NCBI RefSeq assembly: GCF_900169785.1
Contig: NZ_FWER01000055.1
Span: forward strand, 18,852 to 58,389
Direction: 5' to 3'
DNA: 39,538 bases
Source of the DNA: Rhizobium sullae
GTDB taxonomy: Bacteria > Pseudomonadota > Alphaproteobacteria > Rhizobiales > Rhizobiaceae
Shown: positions 1-7,117 of the stretch, piece by piece
Layout of the letters: each line of letters begins with the position of its first letter
How positions within the stretch are numbered: position 1 is the first letter of the stretch
Position numbers and translations under genes: made by a program
The notes under the pieces: model-generated
Database searches by the model: none
What the model was told of the DNA's origin: nothing
The model's input: the letters and a program-made list of their open reading frames with translations, nothing else

Positions 1-874
1 GAGCAACCGGCGGAAACACGAAGCTTTCATCTTGCGCAGCGTTGGAGCCGGTTGCGGCGATGGACCCGGCATAGCTTGCCGGGGTCTGATATCCGAGCGA
101 CGAGTGTGGCCGGAAATTGTTGAAATCTTCGGCCCATTCAGCGATGGCACTGCGGGCATGGTCGAGGCCGAAGAACAGGCTTTCGTTGAGCAACTCATCG
201 CGCATCCGGCCGTTGAAACTCTCGACATAGCCGTTCTGCATCGGTTTTCCCGGCGCGATGTAGTGCCACTCGACCTTGTGATCCTTCGACCAGGCAAGGA
301 TGGCGTTCGAGGTGAATTCCGTGCCGTTGTCAGAGACGATCATGTCGGGCTTGCCACGGCGTTCGATCAGCGCTGTCAGTTCGCGGGCAACACGACGGCC
401 GGAGATCGAGGTGTCGGGGATCGCCGCCAGGCATTCACGTGTCACGTCATCAACGATGTTGAGCACGCGGAAGCGTCTGCCACAGGCGAACTGGTCATGG
501 ACGAAATCCAGCGACCAGCGGGCATTGGCCTTCGCTTCGACCAGGATCGGCGCACGCGTGCCGACAGCACGGCGTCTGGCTTTCCGCTTGCGGACCGAAA
601 GTCCTTCCTCGCGATACAGCCGGTAGATGCGGTTGACGCCGGACGGCTCTCCGTCCCGCCGCAGCAGGACGAACAGCCGTCGGTAGCCGAAGCGTCTTCG
701 CTCATTGGCCAACTCGCGTAGTTTCGCTCGCAATTCAATCTCCAGCGGTCGGCAGGACCGATAGCGCACGGTCTTACGATCAGCAGAAACAATCTGGCAG
801 GCCCGACGCTCCGAAAGACCCATGACGGTCTTCAGATGCGTGACGGCGTCACACTTGGCGGCGGGCCCTACCAT
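1..874 (-). CDS. IS3-family transposase OrfB (DDE integrase domain), partial
   Basis: This is the catalytic subunit of the IS3 transposase. The minus-strand frame starts at an ATG at 874-872, inside the last codons of OrfA, and stays open to the window edge, so at most a short C-terminal piece is missing. The N-terminal helical region includes GLSERRACQIV and RRFGYRL, typical of OrfB. The integrase core shows the acidic triad: Asp in WSLDFVHDQF, Asp in VSDNGTEF, and Glu in GYVESFNGRMRDELLNE. The C-terminal FNNFRPHSSLGYQTPASYA is also typical. In this family the active protein is usually an OrfAB fusion made by -1 frameshifting. No internal stop is seen, so the element may be active. Confidence 0.9.
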   Translation of the reverse strand, partial: MVGPAAKCDAVTHLKTVMGLSERRACQIVSADRKTVRYRSCRPLEIELRAKLRELANERRRFGYRRLFVLLRRDGEPSGVNRIYRLYREEGLSVRKRKARRRAVGTRAPILVEAKANARWSLDFVHDQFACGRRFRVLNIVDDVTRECLAAIPDTSISGRRVARELTALIERRGKPDMIVSDNGTEFTSNAILAWSKDHKVEWHYIAPGKPMQNGYVESFNGRMRDELLNESLFFGLDHARSAIAEWAEDFNNFRPHSSLGYQTPASYAGSIAATGSNAAQDESFVFPPVA

Positions 875-1134
875 TTTTTTGCAAGAAGCTCGCGGAGTGC
901 GGCGGCATCCAGCATCTGCTCGGCGAGCAACTTCTTCAGCTTGGCATTCTCATCCTCAAGCGCCTTCAGCCGCTTCGCCTCGGAGAGTTCCATGCCGCCG
1001 TATTTGGCCTTCCAGTTATAGAACGTTGCTTCTGAAATCCCGTGCTTCCGGCAAAGGTCGGCGGCCTTCGCGCCAGCCTCCTGCTCCTTCAGCACCCCGA
1101 TAATCTGCTCTTCCGTAAATCTCTGCTTCTTCAT
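868..1134 (-). CDS. IS3-family transposase OrfA (helix-turn-helix)
   Basis: An 88-residue DNA-binding subunit that recognises the element ends. It begins MKKQRFTEEQIIGVLKEQEAG, a hallmark of IS3-family OrfA, followed by a helix-turn-helix (AADLCRKHGISEATFYNWK) and a leucine-rich coiled coil (LKALEDENAKLKKLLAEQ) used for multimerisation. The stop at 870-868 lies just past the A7 run, and OrfB overlaps it by 7 bases. The length is normal for the family and the gene looks intact. Confidence 0.92.
   Translation of the reverse strand: MKKQRFTEEQIIGVLKEQEAGAKAADLCRKHGISEATFYNWKAKYGGMELSEAKRLKALEDENAKLKKLLAEQMLDAAALRELLAKKW
874..880 (-). promoter_or_regulatory. A7 slippery site for programmed -1 frameshifting between OrfA and OrfB
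   Basis: On the minus strand OrfA reads GCA AAA AAA TGG TAG. The seven consecutive A residues fit the A-AAA-AAA slippery form. A -1 slip places the ribosome directly on the OrfB frame, whose ATG uses the last A of the run. OrfB can therefore be made as an OrfAB fusion or by independent initiation. This mechanism is established for IS3-family elements; use here is inferred from the sequence. Confidence 0.7.
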
Positions 1135-1198
1135 TCGTCCGTCCTTTAATGGGCCGGAGCTCTAGTCCATTCTCGAGGAAGTTCGCAGTGGCAGGTCA

Positions 1199-1492
1199 GG
1201 TGCGCTAGAAAGGTACCGGCTTATAGCAGATACCAATCCGTCAGCAGCCTACTGGGCCTACCGCTTGCTTCATGAGAGTCCAGAGCTTGCGTCCACGATG
1301 AACGAAGAGAACCTTTATCTCGATGCGGGCGCAAAGCAGGGGCATCTTCTAGCTCTTAAAGCACAATTGGTGGCCAAGGCTAAAGGCAAGCTGGGCATTA
1401 GTGCAATCCCAGCAGGGCTGATTGGCTTTGTTCCCCTTTTCTTTTCTATGCTACGCGCGGTGCGAAGAGGAGATAAGTCTAGGTTTACATGA
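1199..1492 (+). pseudogene. 3' remnant of a hypothetical gene interrupted by the IS element
   Basis: The frame is open from the IS boundary and reads LERYRLIADTNPSAAYWAYR before the first candidate start, a TTG at 1265. Repeat-like helical text (AAYWAYRLLHESPELA, then YLDAGAKQGHLLALKAQL) resembles TPR or Sel1-like units. It is followed by a hydrophobic segment (ISAIPAGLIGFVPLFFSML) and a basic tail. Protein-like sequence upstream of any start suggests that the 5' part was separated by the insertion. The stop TGA at 1490-1492 overlaps the ATG of the next gene (ATGA), so the two were probably co-transcribed and coupled. The family is not recognised. Confidence 0.5.
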
Positions 1493-1785
1493 CAAAGCTT
1501 CCCTTATTTATTATAATATTTATCTTGGCTTTGATTTCTCTTCAGTATTACCGGTTCCTCGACAACGGTTGCTCAGGCGAATATAAGGATACTGAACGCT
1601 CTTTGTCGCTGTTCGATGCCCAGGACAGGGCGCTTTCCACCATGACAGCAGTAAGCCGCTGCAGCTTTTTCGATACCGGAAACACCTTCCTTCGCGAGAC
1701 AATCGCTAGATGGGAGCGTTGTGGCTACTCGCGGAATTCAGCTAGGCAAGTATACGTTAACGCGCTTGAACAATGTGCGGTTTAG
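1489..1785 (+). CDS. Small membrane-anchored hypothetical protein
   Basis: A 98-residue protein of unrecognised family. One N-terminal hydrophobic segment (PLFIIIFILALISLQYY, about residues 5-21) could be a signal anchor with the rest outside the membrane. Three Cys residues follow in the body and one lies near the C-terminus (EQCAV), so disulphides are possible. The start codon overlaps the stop of the truncated gene as ATGA, indicating translational coupling. With the upstream gene cut by the IS, expression may be reduced unless the IS supplies a promoter. It is supported by coupling and a membrane-protein-like composition only. Confidence 0.5.
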   Translation: MTKLPLFIIIFILALISLQYYRFLDNGCSGEYKDTERSLSLFDAQDRALSTMTAVSRCSFFDTGNTFLRETIARWERCGYSRNSARQVYVNALEQCAV

Positions 1786-2153
1786 TGTTCTGTGCTTCAC
1801 CCATCACAAGCTCGACCTTTCATCCTACCGCGATCGCGAGGTCGGATCTGGAAATATGAGCACGACGCGAACCATCGCCTCGCGAAAGTCTGACCTGCCC
1901 CATGTCACCCTGGATCTTCAGCACGCGGCCGTTTCAGCACAATCCCCACCGAGGGTGCTGGCGTAGTCGGTTTAGACGAACATCTTGGGGAAGCCTTACG
2001 CGCTAGGCTCGCCGCTCGCGGGGCAACGGCCTCACGTACTCTCTGCGGGTAGAACAAGGATATTTTTGACATGCTGATTGGCTTCCCTCCGCTCGCATGA
2101 CAATCTATGTCACCTTATGAAGTAAACCCTGTCTTTTCCCTGAGGTGATCTCG
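1786..2153 (+). other. Intergenic stretch with no supported gene; upstream region of the LacI regulator
   Basis: No frame here has a convincing start and family signature. A minus-strand stretch at about 1830-1945 reads like protein (VLKIQGDMGQVRLSRGDG) but lacks a clear gene context and may be a remnant. Near the 3' end, TGACA at 2098-2102 and TGTCA at 2108-2112 form a short inverted repeat with a 5-base spacer, a possible regulator site upstream of the LacI gene. No promoter is assigned with confidence. Confidence 0.4.
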
Positions 2154-3182
2154 ATGAAACGCCCTACAATCGCGGACGTCGCAGAGGCGGCTGGCGTTAG
2201 CGTTGCAACAGTCGATCGCGTATTAAATGCCCGACTCCCAGTACGCGAAGAAACATCAAAACGAGTGTTCTCTGCCGCCGAGCGGGTCGGATTTCACGGT
2301 ACCAACATCATTAGGCAGCGAATGCTGGCAGATTTGCCTTCTTACACTCTGGGTGTCGTGTTGCGCAAAGAACGCCACGCGTTCTATCAAGCATTTGCCG
2401 AAGAGCTGCAGGCCGCCGCACATGCAGTCAAGGACCGGCGTCTTCAAGTGCATGTGCAGTTTGCAAAGTCCGGTGAGCCTGGTGAGATTTCGGAGCTGCT
2501 GCTTGGTATGAAGGGAAAGGTGCAGGCCGTTGGTGCTATCGGACCAGACCATCATGACGTCACGGCGGCGGTGAGCGCGCTTAAATCGAAGGGTATTCCT
2601 ACCTTCTCGCTGCTTTCCGACTTTGCCCAAGGCGTGCGGGAGGCGTATCTCGGTACGAACAACATGAAAGTGGGGCGGACCGCAGCATGGCTCCTGTCCA
2701 AGCTGTCGCATTCACCTGGCAAACTGCTCCTGCTTCTGGGTGGGCACCGATTTCACGGGCATTCGCTACGCGAGACTGGGTTTCGCAGTTATATGCGGGA
2801 ATACGCTCCCGAGTTCGAGGTGCTGGATGCGCTTATCAACCTTGAAACTCGCCGCTTGACGTATGAATTGCTGATGGATGCCGTTTCTCGCCATGATGAC
2901 CTGGTGGGTGTTTACTGCATCGGGGGCGGCATGGAAGGCGCGATCGAAGCCTTGCAGGAAACGAACAAAGGCGAAAAGATCGGCTGCCTCGTCAATGAAC
3001 TGACGCCGGAATCACGACAGGCGCTGCTTGAACGGCGTATCACCGGTGTATTTCAGACGCCCTTGCGTGAATTATGCGCTGACCTCATTGCCACCATGGT
3101 TCATACGATCGAACACGGCATGGCAGAAACGCCGGGACAACGCTTCCTGCCCGCACAGCTTTGGGTGCCTGAGAGTCTGTGA
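2154..3182 (+). CDS. LacI-family transcriptional regulator next to the cyclitol ABC transporter
   Basis: A 342-residue repressor with an N-terminal LacI helix-turn-helix (TIADVAEAAGVSVATVDRVL, about residues 4-23) and a C-terminal periplasmic-binding-protein-like effector domain. The ATG at 2154 is chosen because TGAGG (2141-2145) lies 8 bases upstream; an in-frame GTG at 2145 would put that ribosome site inside the gene. The gene lies 258 bases upstream of the first binding-protein gene in the same direction. The intergenic region holds a perfect 16-bp palindrome (3221-3236) suited to a LacI dimer. It probably controls the ABC transporter and perhaps the downstream iol genes in response to a sugar or cyclitol. 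The ligand is unknown. Confidence 0.9.
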   Translation: MKRPTIADVAEAAGVSVATVDRVLNARLPVREETSKRVFSAAERVGFHGTNIIRQRMLADLPSYTLGVVLRKERHAFYQAFAEELQAAAHAVKDRRLQVHVQFAKSGEPGEISELLLGMKGKVQAVGAIGPDHHDVTAAVSALKSKGIPTFSLLSDFAQGVREAYLGTNNMKVGRTAAWLLSKLSHSPGKLLLLLGGHRFHGHSLRETGFRSYMREYAPEFEVLDALINLETRRLTYELLMDAVSRHDDLVGVYCIGGGMEGAIEALQETNKGEKIGCLVNELTPESRQALLERRITGVFQTPLRELCADLIATMVHTIEHGMAETPGQRFLPAQLWVPESL

Positions 3183-3220
3183 TGGTTTGATGGGTTCTAT
3201 CATGCACAGCTGCATTGTTT

Positions 3221-3236
3221 CTATCAGCGCTGATAG
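3221..3236. promoter_or_regulatory. Perfect 16-bp palindrome, candidate LacI-type operator
   Basis: CTATCAGCGCTGATAG is its own reverse complement and has the central CG step common in LacI-family operators. It lies 39 bases after the LacI gene and about 205 bases before the first transporter gene. Symmetry and position are seen directly; binding by the adjacent LacI protein is inferred. A possible -35-like TTGACG (3257-3262) follows, but no convincing -10 was found. Confidence 0.55.
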
Positions 3237-3440
3237 CCGGTAGCCGTCAAGAGACGTTGACGACGGCCCTCCACTAGGAAATTGTCCTGCCAGGTGGTGG
3301 AGACAGGAGGCTGCCCCACCGGGATAACTAAAATCCTGACCAACCGATGATGGAGATCATTGATCTTCGTCAGCGAATTCTTGTTGCCAAATGACTGACC
3401 TGGGGCTTTTGGCCCGCGATAACCTCTGGAGGAGAATGAA

Positions 3441-4382
3441 ATGAAAAAGCACCTGATTATTGCAGCTTTCGCCAGCATGTTGGCGACGACCGCGTCGGCC
3501 GAGACGATCGGCGTCTCGATGGCGCTCTTCGACGATAATTTTCTCACCGTCCTGCGGAACGGCATGACCGACTACGCCAAGACCCAGGACGGCGTCACAC
3601 TTCAGATCGAGGATGCGCAAAACGACGTTGGTAAGCAGCTCAGCCAGGTCCAGAACTTTGTTGCCTCCGGCGTCGACGCCATTATCGTCAATCCAGTTGA
3701 TACCGACGCCACAGTTGCGATCTCGCAAGCCGCCGATGCGGCAGGTATTCCGTTGATTTATGTCAACCGTCAGCCAGTAAACGTGGACCAGCTTCCCGAA
3801 AAGCAGGCCTTCGTGGCTTCCGACGAAAAGGAGTCCGGAACGCTCGAAACCAAGGAGGTTTGCCGTCTTCTGAAGGAAGCAGGGAAGACAGAGGCGAAAG
3901 CCGTCGTCATGATGGGCGAGCTCTCCAACCAGGCCGCCCGCATGCGCACGCAGGACATCAAGGACGTGATTGCGACACCCGAGTGCAGTTTCATCAAGAT
4001 CGTTGAGGAGCAGACCGCCAACTGGTCGCGCACACAGGGCGCCGACCTGATGACCAACTGGCTATCTGCCGGCGTGCAGTTTGACGCTGTCATTGCCAAC
4101 AACGATGAGATGGCAATTGGCGCGATCCAGTCGCTGAAGGCTGCGGGCAAAGACATGAAAGAGGTCATTGTCTCCGGCGTGGACGCCACTCAAGACGCGC
4201 TTGCTGCCATGGCCGCTGGCGACCTCGATGTCTCTGTCTTCCAGAACGCTGCGGGGCAGGGCAAGGGCGCTGTAGATGCGGCGCTTAAGGTTGCGCGCGG
4301 CGAGACGGTCGAGAAGAAAGGCTACGTGCCGTTCGAACTCGTTACGCCGGCAAATCTCAAGGACTACCAGGCCAAGAACTAA
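3441..4382 (+). CDS. Periplasmic sugar/cyclitol-binding protein of a CUT2-type ABC transporter (first copy)
   Basis: A 313-residue periplasmic binding protein of the ribose/inositol class. Residues 1-20 are a signal peptide with a TASA-ET cleavage context. The mature part shows family landmarks: an N-terminal ligand-loop region (GVSMALFDDNFL), a repeated Gln/Asn-rich segment (DAQNDVGKQLSQVQNF), GVDAIIVNPVDTDA, and VIANNDEMAIGA near residue 215. It resembles myo-inositol-binding IbpA and rhizopine-binding MocB proteins, so inositol or a derivative is the best guess. GGAGGAGAATGAA precedes the ATG. It is followed by a strong hairpin and then the ATPase and permease genes, the usual order for these operons. 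Ligand specificity is inferred from the downstream iol genes. Confidence 0.9.
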   Translation: MKKHLIIAAFASMLATTASAETIGVSMALFDDNFLTVLRNGMTDYAKTQDGVTLQIEDAQNDVGKQLSQVQNFVASGVDAIIVNPVDTDATVAISQAADAAGIPLIYVNRQPVNVDQLPEKQAFVASDEKESGTLETKEVCRLLKEAGKTEAKAVVMMGELSNQAARMRTQDIKDVIATPECSFIKIVEEQTANWSRTQGADLMTNWLSAGVQFDAVIANNDEMAIGAIQSLKAAGKDMKEVIVSGVDATQDALAAMAAGDLDVSVFQNAAGQGKGAVDAALKVARGETVEKKGYVPFELVTPANLKDYQAKN

Positions 4383-4395
4383 ACAGCTCAAAGCT

Positions 4396-4426
4396 TCGAA
4401 GGAGGCGACTATGCCGCCTCCTTCGA
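4396..4426 (+). promoter_or_regulatory. Strong intercistronic hairpin between binding-protein and ATPase genes
   Basis: The arms TCGAAGGAGGCG (4396-4407) and CGCCTCCTTCGA (4415-4426) pair perfectly over 12 bp with a 7-base loop. No T-run follows, so it is not a standard terminator. Hairpins after the binding-protein cistron of ABC operons are known to protect the upstream mRNA from 3' exonucleases and raise binding-protein yield. That role here is inferred from position. Confidence 0.65.
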
Positions 4427-4450
4427 TTTCCGAGCGATGGAGGATAAGCC

Positions 4451-5989
4451 ATGGTAAGTCCCACCACAGCGGCGGCTATCAAGCGCGTACTCGAGGCCAC
4501 GGAAGCCGACGGCCTGCTTGCAATCGAGGGTATTCGCAAAGAGTTCCCGGGTGTTTTGGCGCTCGACAACGTGCAGCTTCGCGTCAGACCCGGAACTGTC
4601 CACGCATTGATGGGCGAAAACGGGGCCGGCAAGTCGACGCTCATGAAAATCATCGCCGGGATATACCAGCCCGACGCTGGTGAAATACGTCTTCGCGGTG
4701 TCCCGACAGTGCTGAAGTCACCGCTTGACGCGCTGGAGCAGGGGATCGCGATGATCCACCAGGAGCTCCAGTTGATGAACTGGATGACAGTGGCGGAGAA
4801 CATCTGGATCAGACGCGAGCCCAAGAACCGCCTTGGACTCATAGACCATTCCAAGATGGTGACGATGACGGAGGAGCTTTTTGCTCGCCTGAACATCGTA
4901 CTCGATCCGCGAGCTCAAGTGTCCGAATTGACAGTAGCTCAAAAACAGATGGTCGAGATTGCGCGCGCAGTCAGCTACGAATCCTCTGTCCTCATCATGG
5001 ACGAACCGACATCGGCGCTGACCGACCGAGAGGTGGAGCACCTCTTTTCCATTATCCGCGACTTGCGGAAACGCGGAATCGGCGTCGTCTACATCACCCA
5101 CAAGATGAACGAGCTCTTCGAGATTGCCGACGAGTTCACGGTTTTTCGTGACGGAAAATATGTCGGTACGCACTCTTCAAAGGATGTAACCCGCGACGAC
5201 ATCATCCGTATGATGGTTGGGCGGGACATCACCGATATGTTTCCCAAGATCGATTGCCCGATCGGTGACGTGGTCCTTGAGGTCAAGAACCTCACCATCC
5301 CTGGTGTCTTCTACGACATCTCCTTCTCCCTGAGACGAGGAGAAATTCTCGGATTGGCTGGCCTGGTGGGTTCCAAGCGATCCAACGTTGCCGAAGCCAT
5401 TTTTGGGGTCACGCCGGCAACGTCGGGTGAAATTCTGGTCGAGAGTAAGCCGGTAAAGATCGACAGTCCCAGCGCCGCGATGTCGCACGGCTTTGCCTTT
5501 CTTACCGAGGATCGCAAGGAAACAGGCTGCTTCCTGATATTGAATTGCCTCGAAAACATCCAATCCGCATTGATTACGCGATCCCATGTAAAGGCGGGTT
5601 TTGTCGATCAGTCGACGGTGACGAAGCTTGCCGAGGAAATGGCAGCAACGCTTCGGGTAAAAACGCCAAATCTATATGAGGCTGTCGAAAATCTCTCAGG
5701 CGGCAATCAGCAGAAGTTGCTGATCGCACGCTGGCTCCTGATCAAGCCGCGTATCCTTATTCTCGACGAGCCGACACGCGGCATCGATGTTGGCGCAAAG
5801 GCGGAAATACACCGCTTGATAACAGCTCTGGCAGCGGAGGGGGTCGCCGTACTGATGATCTCGTCGGAGCTGCCGGAAGTGCTGGGAATGAGTGACCGCA
5901 TTGTCGTCATGCATGAAGGCCGTGTGTCGGGCGTTCTCGATCGCGCCGAGGCAAATCAAGTCAAGATAATGGACCTTGCTGCGCGATAG
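4451..5989 (+). CDS. Sugar/cyclitol ABC transporter ATP-binding protein (two nucleotide-binding domains)
   Basis: A 512-residue cytoplasmic ATPase of the RbsA/MglA type with two fused ABC domains. Domain 1 has Walker A GENGAGKST (about residues 55-63), a Q-loop (MIHQELQL), a weakly conserved signature (VSELTVAQKQMVEIARA), Walker B (VLIMDEPTSALTD) and a switch His (VYITHKMNE). Domain 2 has a degenerate Walker A (GLVGSKRSN), a clear signature (LSGGNQQK) and Walker B (LILDEPTRGID). One complete and one degenerate site is normal for this subfamily. The ATG at 4451 has GGAGGA just upstream. It lies between the binding-protein and permease genes; the permease starts 25 bases after its stop. Confidence 0.95.
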   Translation: MVSPTTAAAIKRVLEATEADGLLAIEGIRKEFPGVLALDNVQLRVRPGTVHALMGENGAGKSTLMKIIAGIYQPDAGEIRLRGVPTVLKSPLDALEQGIAMIHQELQLMNWMTVAENIWIRREPKNRLGLIDHSKMVTMTEELFARLNIVLDPRAQVSELTVAQKQMVEIARAVSYESSVLIMDEPTSALTDREVEHLFSIIRDLRKRGIGVVYITHKMNELFEIADEFTVFRDGKYVGTHSSKDVTRDDIIRMMVGRDITDMFPKIDCPIGDVVLEVKNLTIPGVFYDISFSLRRGEILGLAGLVGSKRSNVAEAIFGVTPATSGEILVESKPVKIDSPSAAMSHGFAFLTEDRKETGCFLILNCLENIQSALITRSHVKAGFVDQSTVTKLAEEMAATLRVKTPNLYEAVENLSGGNQQKLLIARWLLIKPRILILDEPTRGIDVGAKAEIHRLITALAAEGVAVLMISSELPEVLGMSDRIVVMHEGRVSGVLDRAEANQVKIMDLAAR

Positions 5990-6014
5990 CCGCGCACACG
6001 GGAGGAAACGCACC

Positions 6015-7031
6015 ATGAACACCACAACACAGACCATTCCGCAGATCACCCAGTCACGGCGTCGTCTGCCGTCCGAGCTTACAATTCTCCTCGTGCTCGT
6101 TGGCATTTCCTTGGCGTTCGAGATACTTGGGTGGATTCTGCAGGGACAAAGTTTTCTGGCGAACACGCAACGACTTGCGATCATGATCCTGCAAGTATCG
6201 GTGATCGGGATCATCGCAATTGGCGTCACCCAGGTGATTATCTCCGACGGCATCGATCTCAGTTCCGGCTCGATCGTCGGTGCGACCGCCATGATCTCGA
6301 TGAGTCTGGCGCAAGCGAGTTCCTTCCCGAGGGCACTTTACCCCAGTTTGACCGATCTTCCCGTCGTCGCCCCAGTCGCGGCCGGGTTGTTGGTCGGCAT
6401 TGTCTGTGGAGCGATCAATGGTTTCCTGATCGCCTACAGCAGGATTCCTCCCTTCATTGCAACGCTTGGCATGATGGTGACGGCACGCGGCTTTGCCAAA
6501 TGGTACACCAAGGGCCAACCCATCAGCTTTCCGACGGAGAGCTTTGCAGCGATCGGCAAGGGCCTAGCGCCAGTGTTGATATTTTTGGCGGTGGCAGCCG
6601 TCATGCACGTCATCCTGCGCTACACCCGCTACGGCAAATTCACCTATGCGATCGGCGCGAACCGGCAGGCTGCACGTGTGTCCGGGATCGATGTCGAACG
6701 GCATACGGTCAAGGTCTATGCGGTTGCTGGCCTCCTATCGGCACTGGCAGGAATCGTCGTGGCCTCTCGCGGACTGACCGCACAAGCCGGTATGGGAACA
6801 GGCTATGAGCTTGATGCGATCGCGATGGCCGTTATCGGAGGGGTGTCGCTCTCGGGCGGGCGCGGATCTATTCCGGGCACGATGATCGGCATGGTCATCT
6901 TCGGCGTGATCATCTCCGGCTTCACCTTTCTGCGCCTCGATGCCTATTACCAAGAAATGCTCAAGGGGGTGATCATCGTCGCAGCCGTGGTGGCGGACGT
7001 GTACCGGCAACGCAAGCGCGTGAAGTCCTGA
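6015..7031 (+). CDS. Sugar/cyclitol ABC transporter permease (RbsC type)
   Basis: A 338-residue inner-membrane permease with about eight to ten hydrophobic segments. Family landmarks include ISDGIDLSSGSIVG, the cytoplasmic coupling region around YAIGANRQAARVSGIDV, and AVIGGVSLSGGRGSIPG. The ATG at 6015 is chosen because GGAGGA (6001-6006) lies 8 bases upstream; an earlier in-frame start at 5976 falls inside the ATPase gene. It is expected to form a homodimer serving the upstream ATPase and the binding proteins on either side. A terminator-like hairpin follows the stop, which suggests reduced read-through to the second binding-protein gene. Confidence 0.94.
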   Translation: MNTTTQTIPQITQSRRRLPSELTILLVLVGISLAFEILGWILQGQSFLANTQRLAIMILQVSVIGIIAIGVTQVIISDGIDLSSGSIVGATAMISMSLAQASSFPRALYPSLTDLPVVAPVAAGLLVGIVCGAINGFLIAYSRIPPFIATLGMMVTARGFAKWYTKGQPISFPTESFAAIGKGLAPVLIFLAVAAVMHVILRYTRYGKFTYAIGANRQAARVSGIDVERHTVKVYAVAGLLSALAGIVVASRGLTAQAGMGTGYELDAIAMAVIGGVSLSGGRGSIPGTMIGMVIFGVIISGFTFLRLDAYYQEMLKGVIIVAAVVADVYRQRKRVKS

Positions 7032-7042
7032 ATTTGCAAAGC

Positions 7043-7071
7043 AAAAGAGGGCCGGTCGGCCGACCCTTTTT
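7043..7071 (+). terminator. Terminator-like hairpin after the permease gene
   Basis: AAAAGAGGG at 7043-7051 is followed by a GC-rich core containing the palindrome GGTCGGCCGACC (7054-7065) and then CCCTTTTT ending at 7071. The arms pair with one bulged base and end in five T residues, the form of a factor-independent terminator. It may separate the transporter mRNA from the second binding protein and iol genes, or partially attenuate them. Confidence 0.55.
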
Positions 7072-7117
7072 CGCTGCGCTGCGGCGCCAAAACCAAGTTC
7101 GATTTGTGAGAAATGCA

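Larger units (their letters stand above)
1..1198 (-). mobile_element. IS3-family insertion sequence, cut by the left window edge
   Basis: Two overlapping minus-strand frames, a helix-turn-helix OrfA and a DDE-integrase OrfB joined by a poly-A slippery site, are the standard layout of an IS3-family element. The end near OrfA probably lies around 1190-1198, where the minus strand reads TGACCTGCC, a sequence like the termini of some IS3-family groups. The other end is outside the window, so the terminal repeats and target duplication cannot be compared. The reading frame to the right (1199-1492) looks like the tail of an interrupted gene, which supports a boundary here. Family assignment is firm; the exact boundary is not. 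Confidence 0.85.

Noticed and set aside
32..721. 229-codon plus-strand frame
   Set aside because: It is antisense to the IS3 OrfB, whose frame carries the DDE motifs; no family features in this direction.
1721..1966. 81-codon plus-strand frame after the small membrane protein
   Set aside because: It overlaps the end of the better-supported frame at 1489-1785 and has no ribosome site or recognisable motif.
3257..3285. TTGACG followed 17 bases later by AATTGT as a promoter for the first binding protein
   Set aside because: The -10 match is too poor to support a promoter call.
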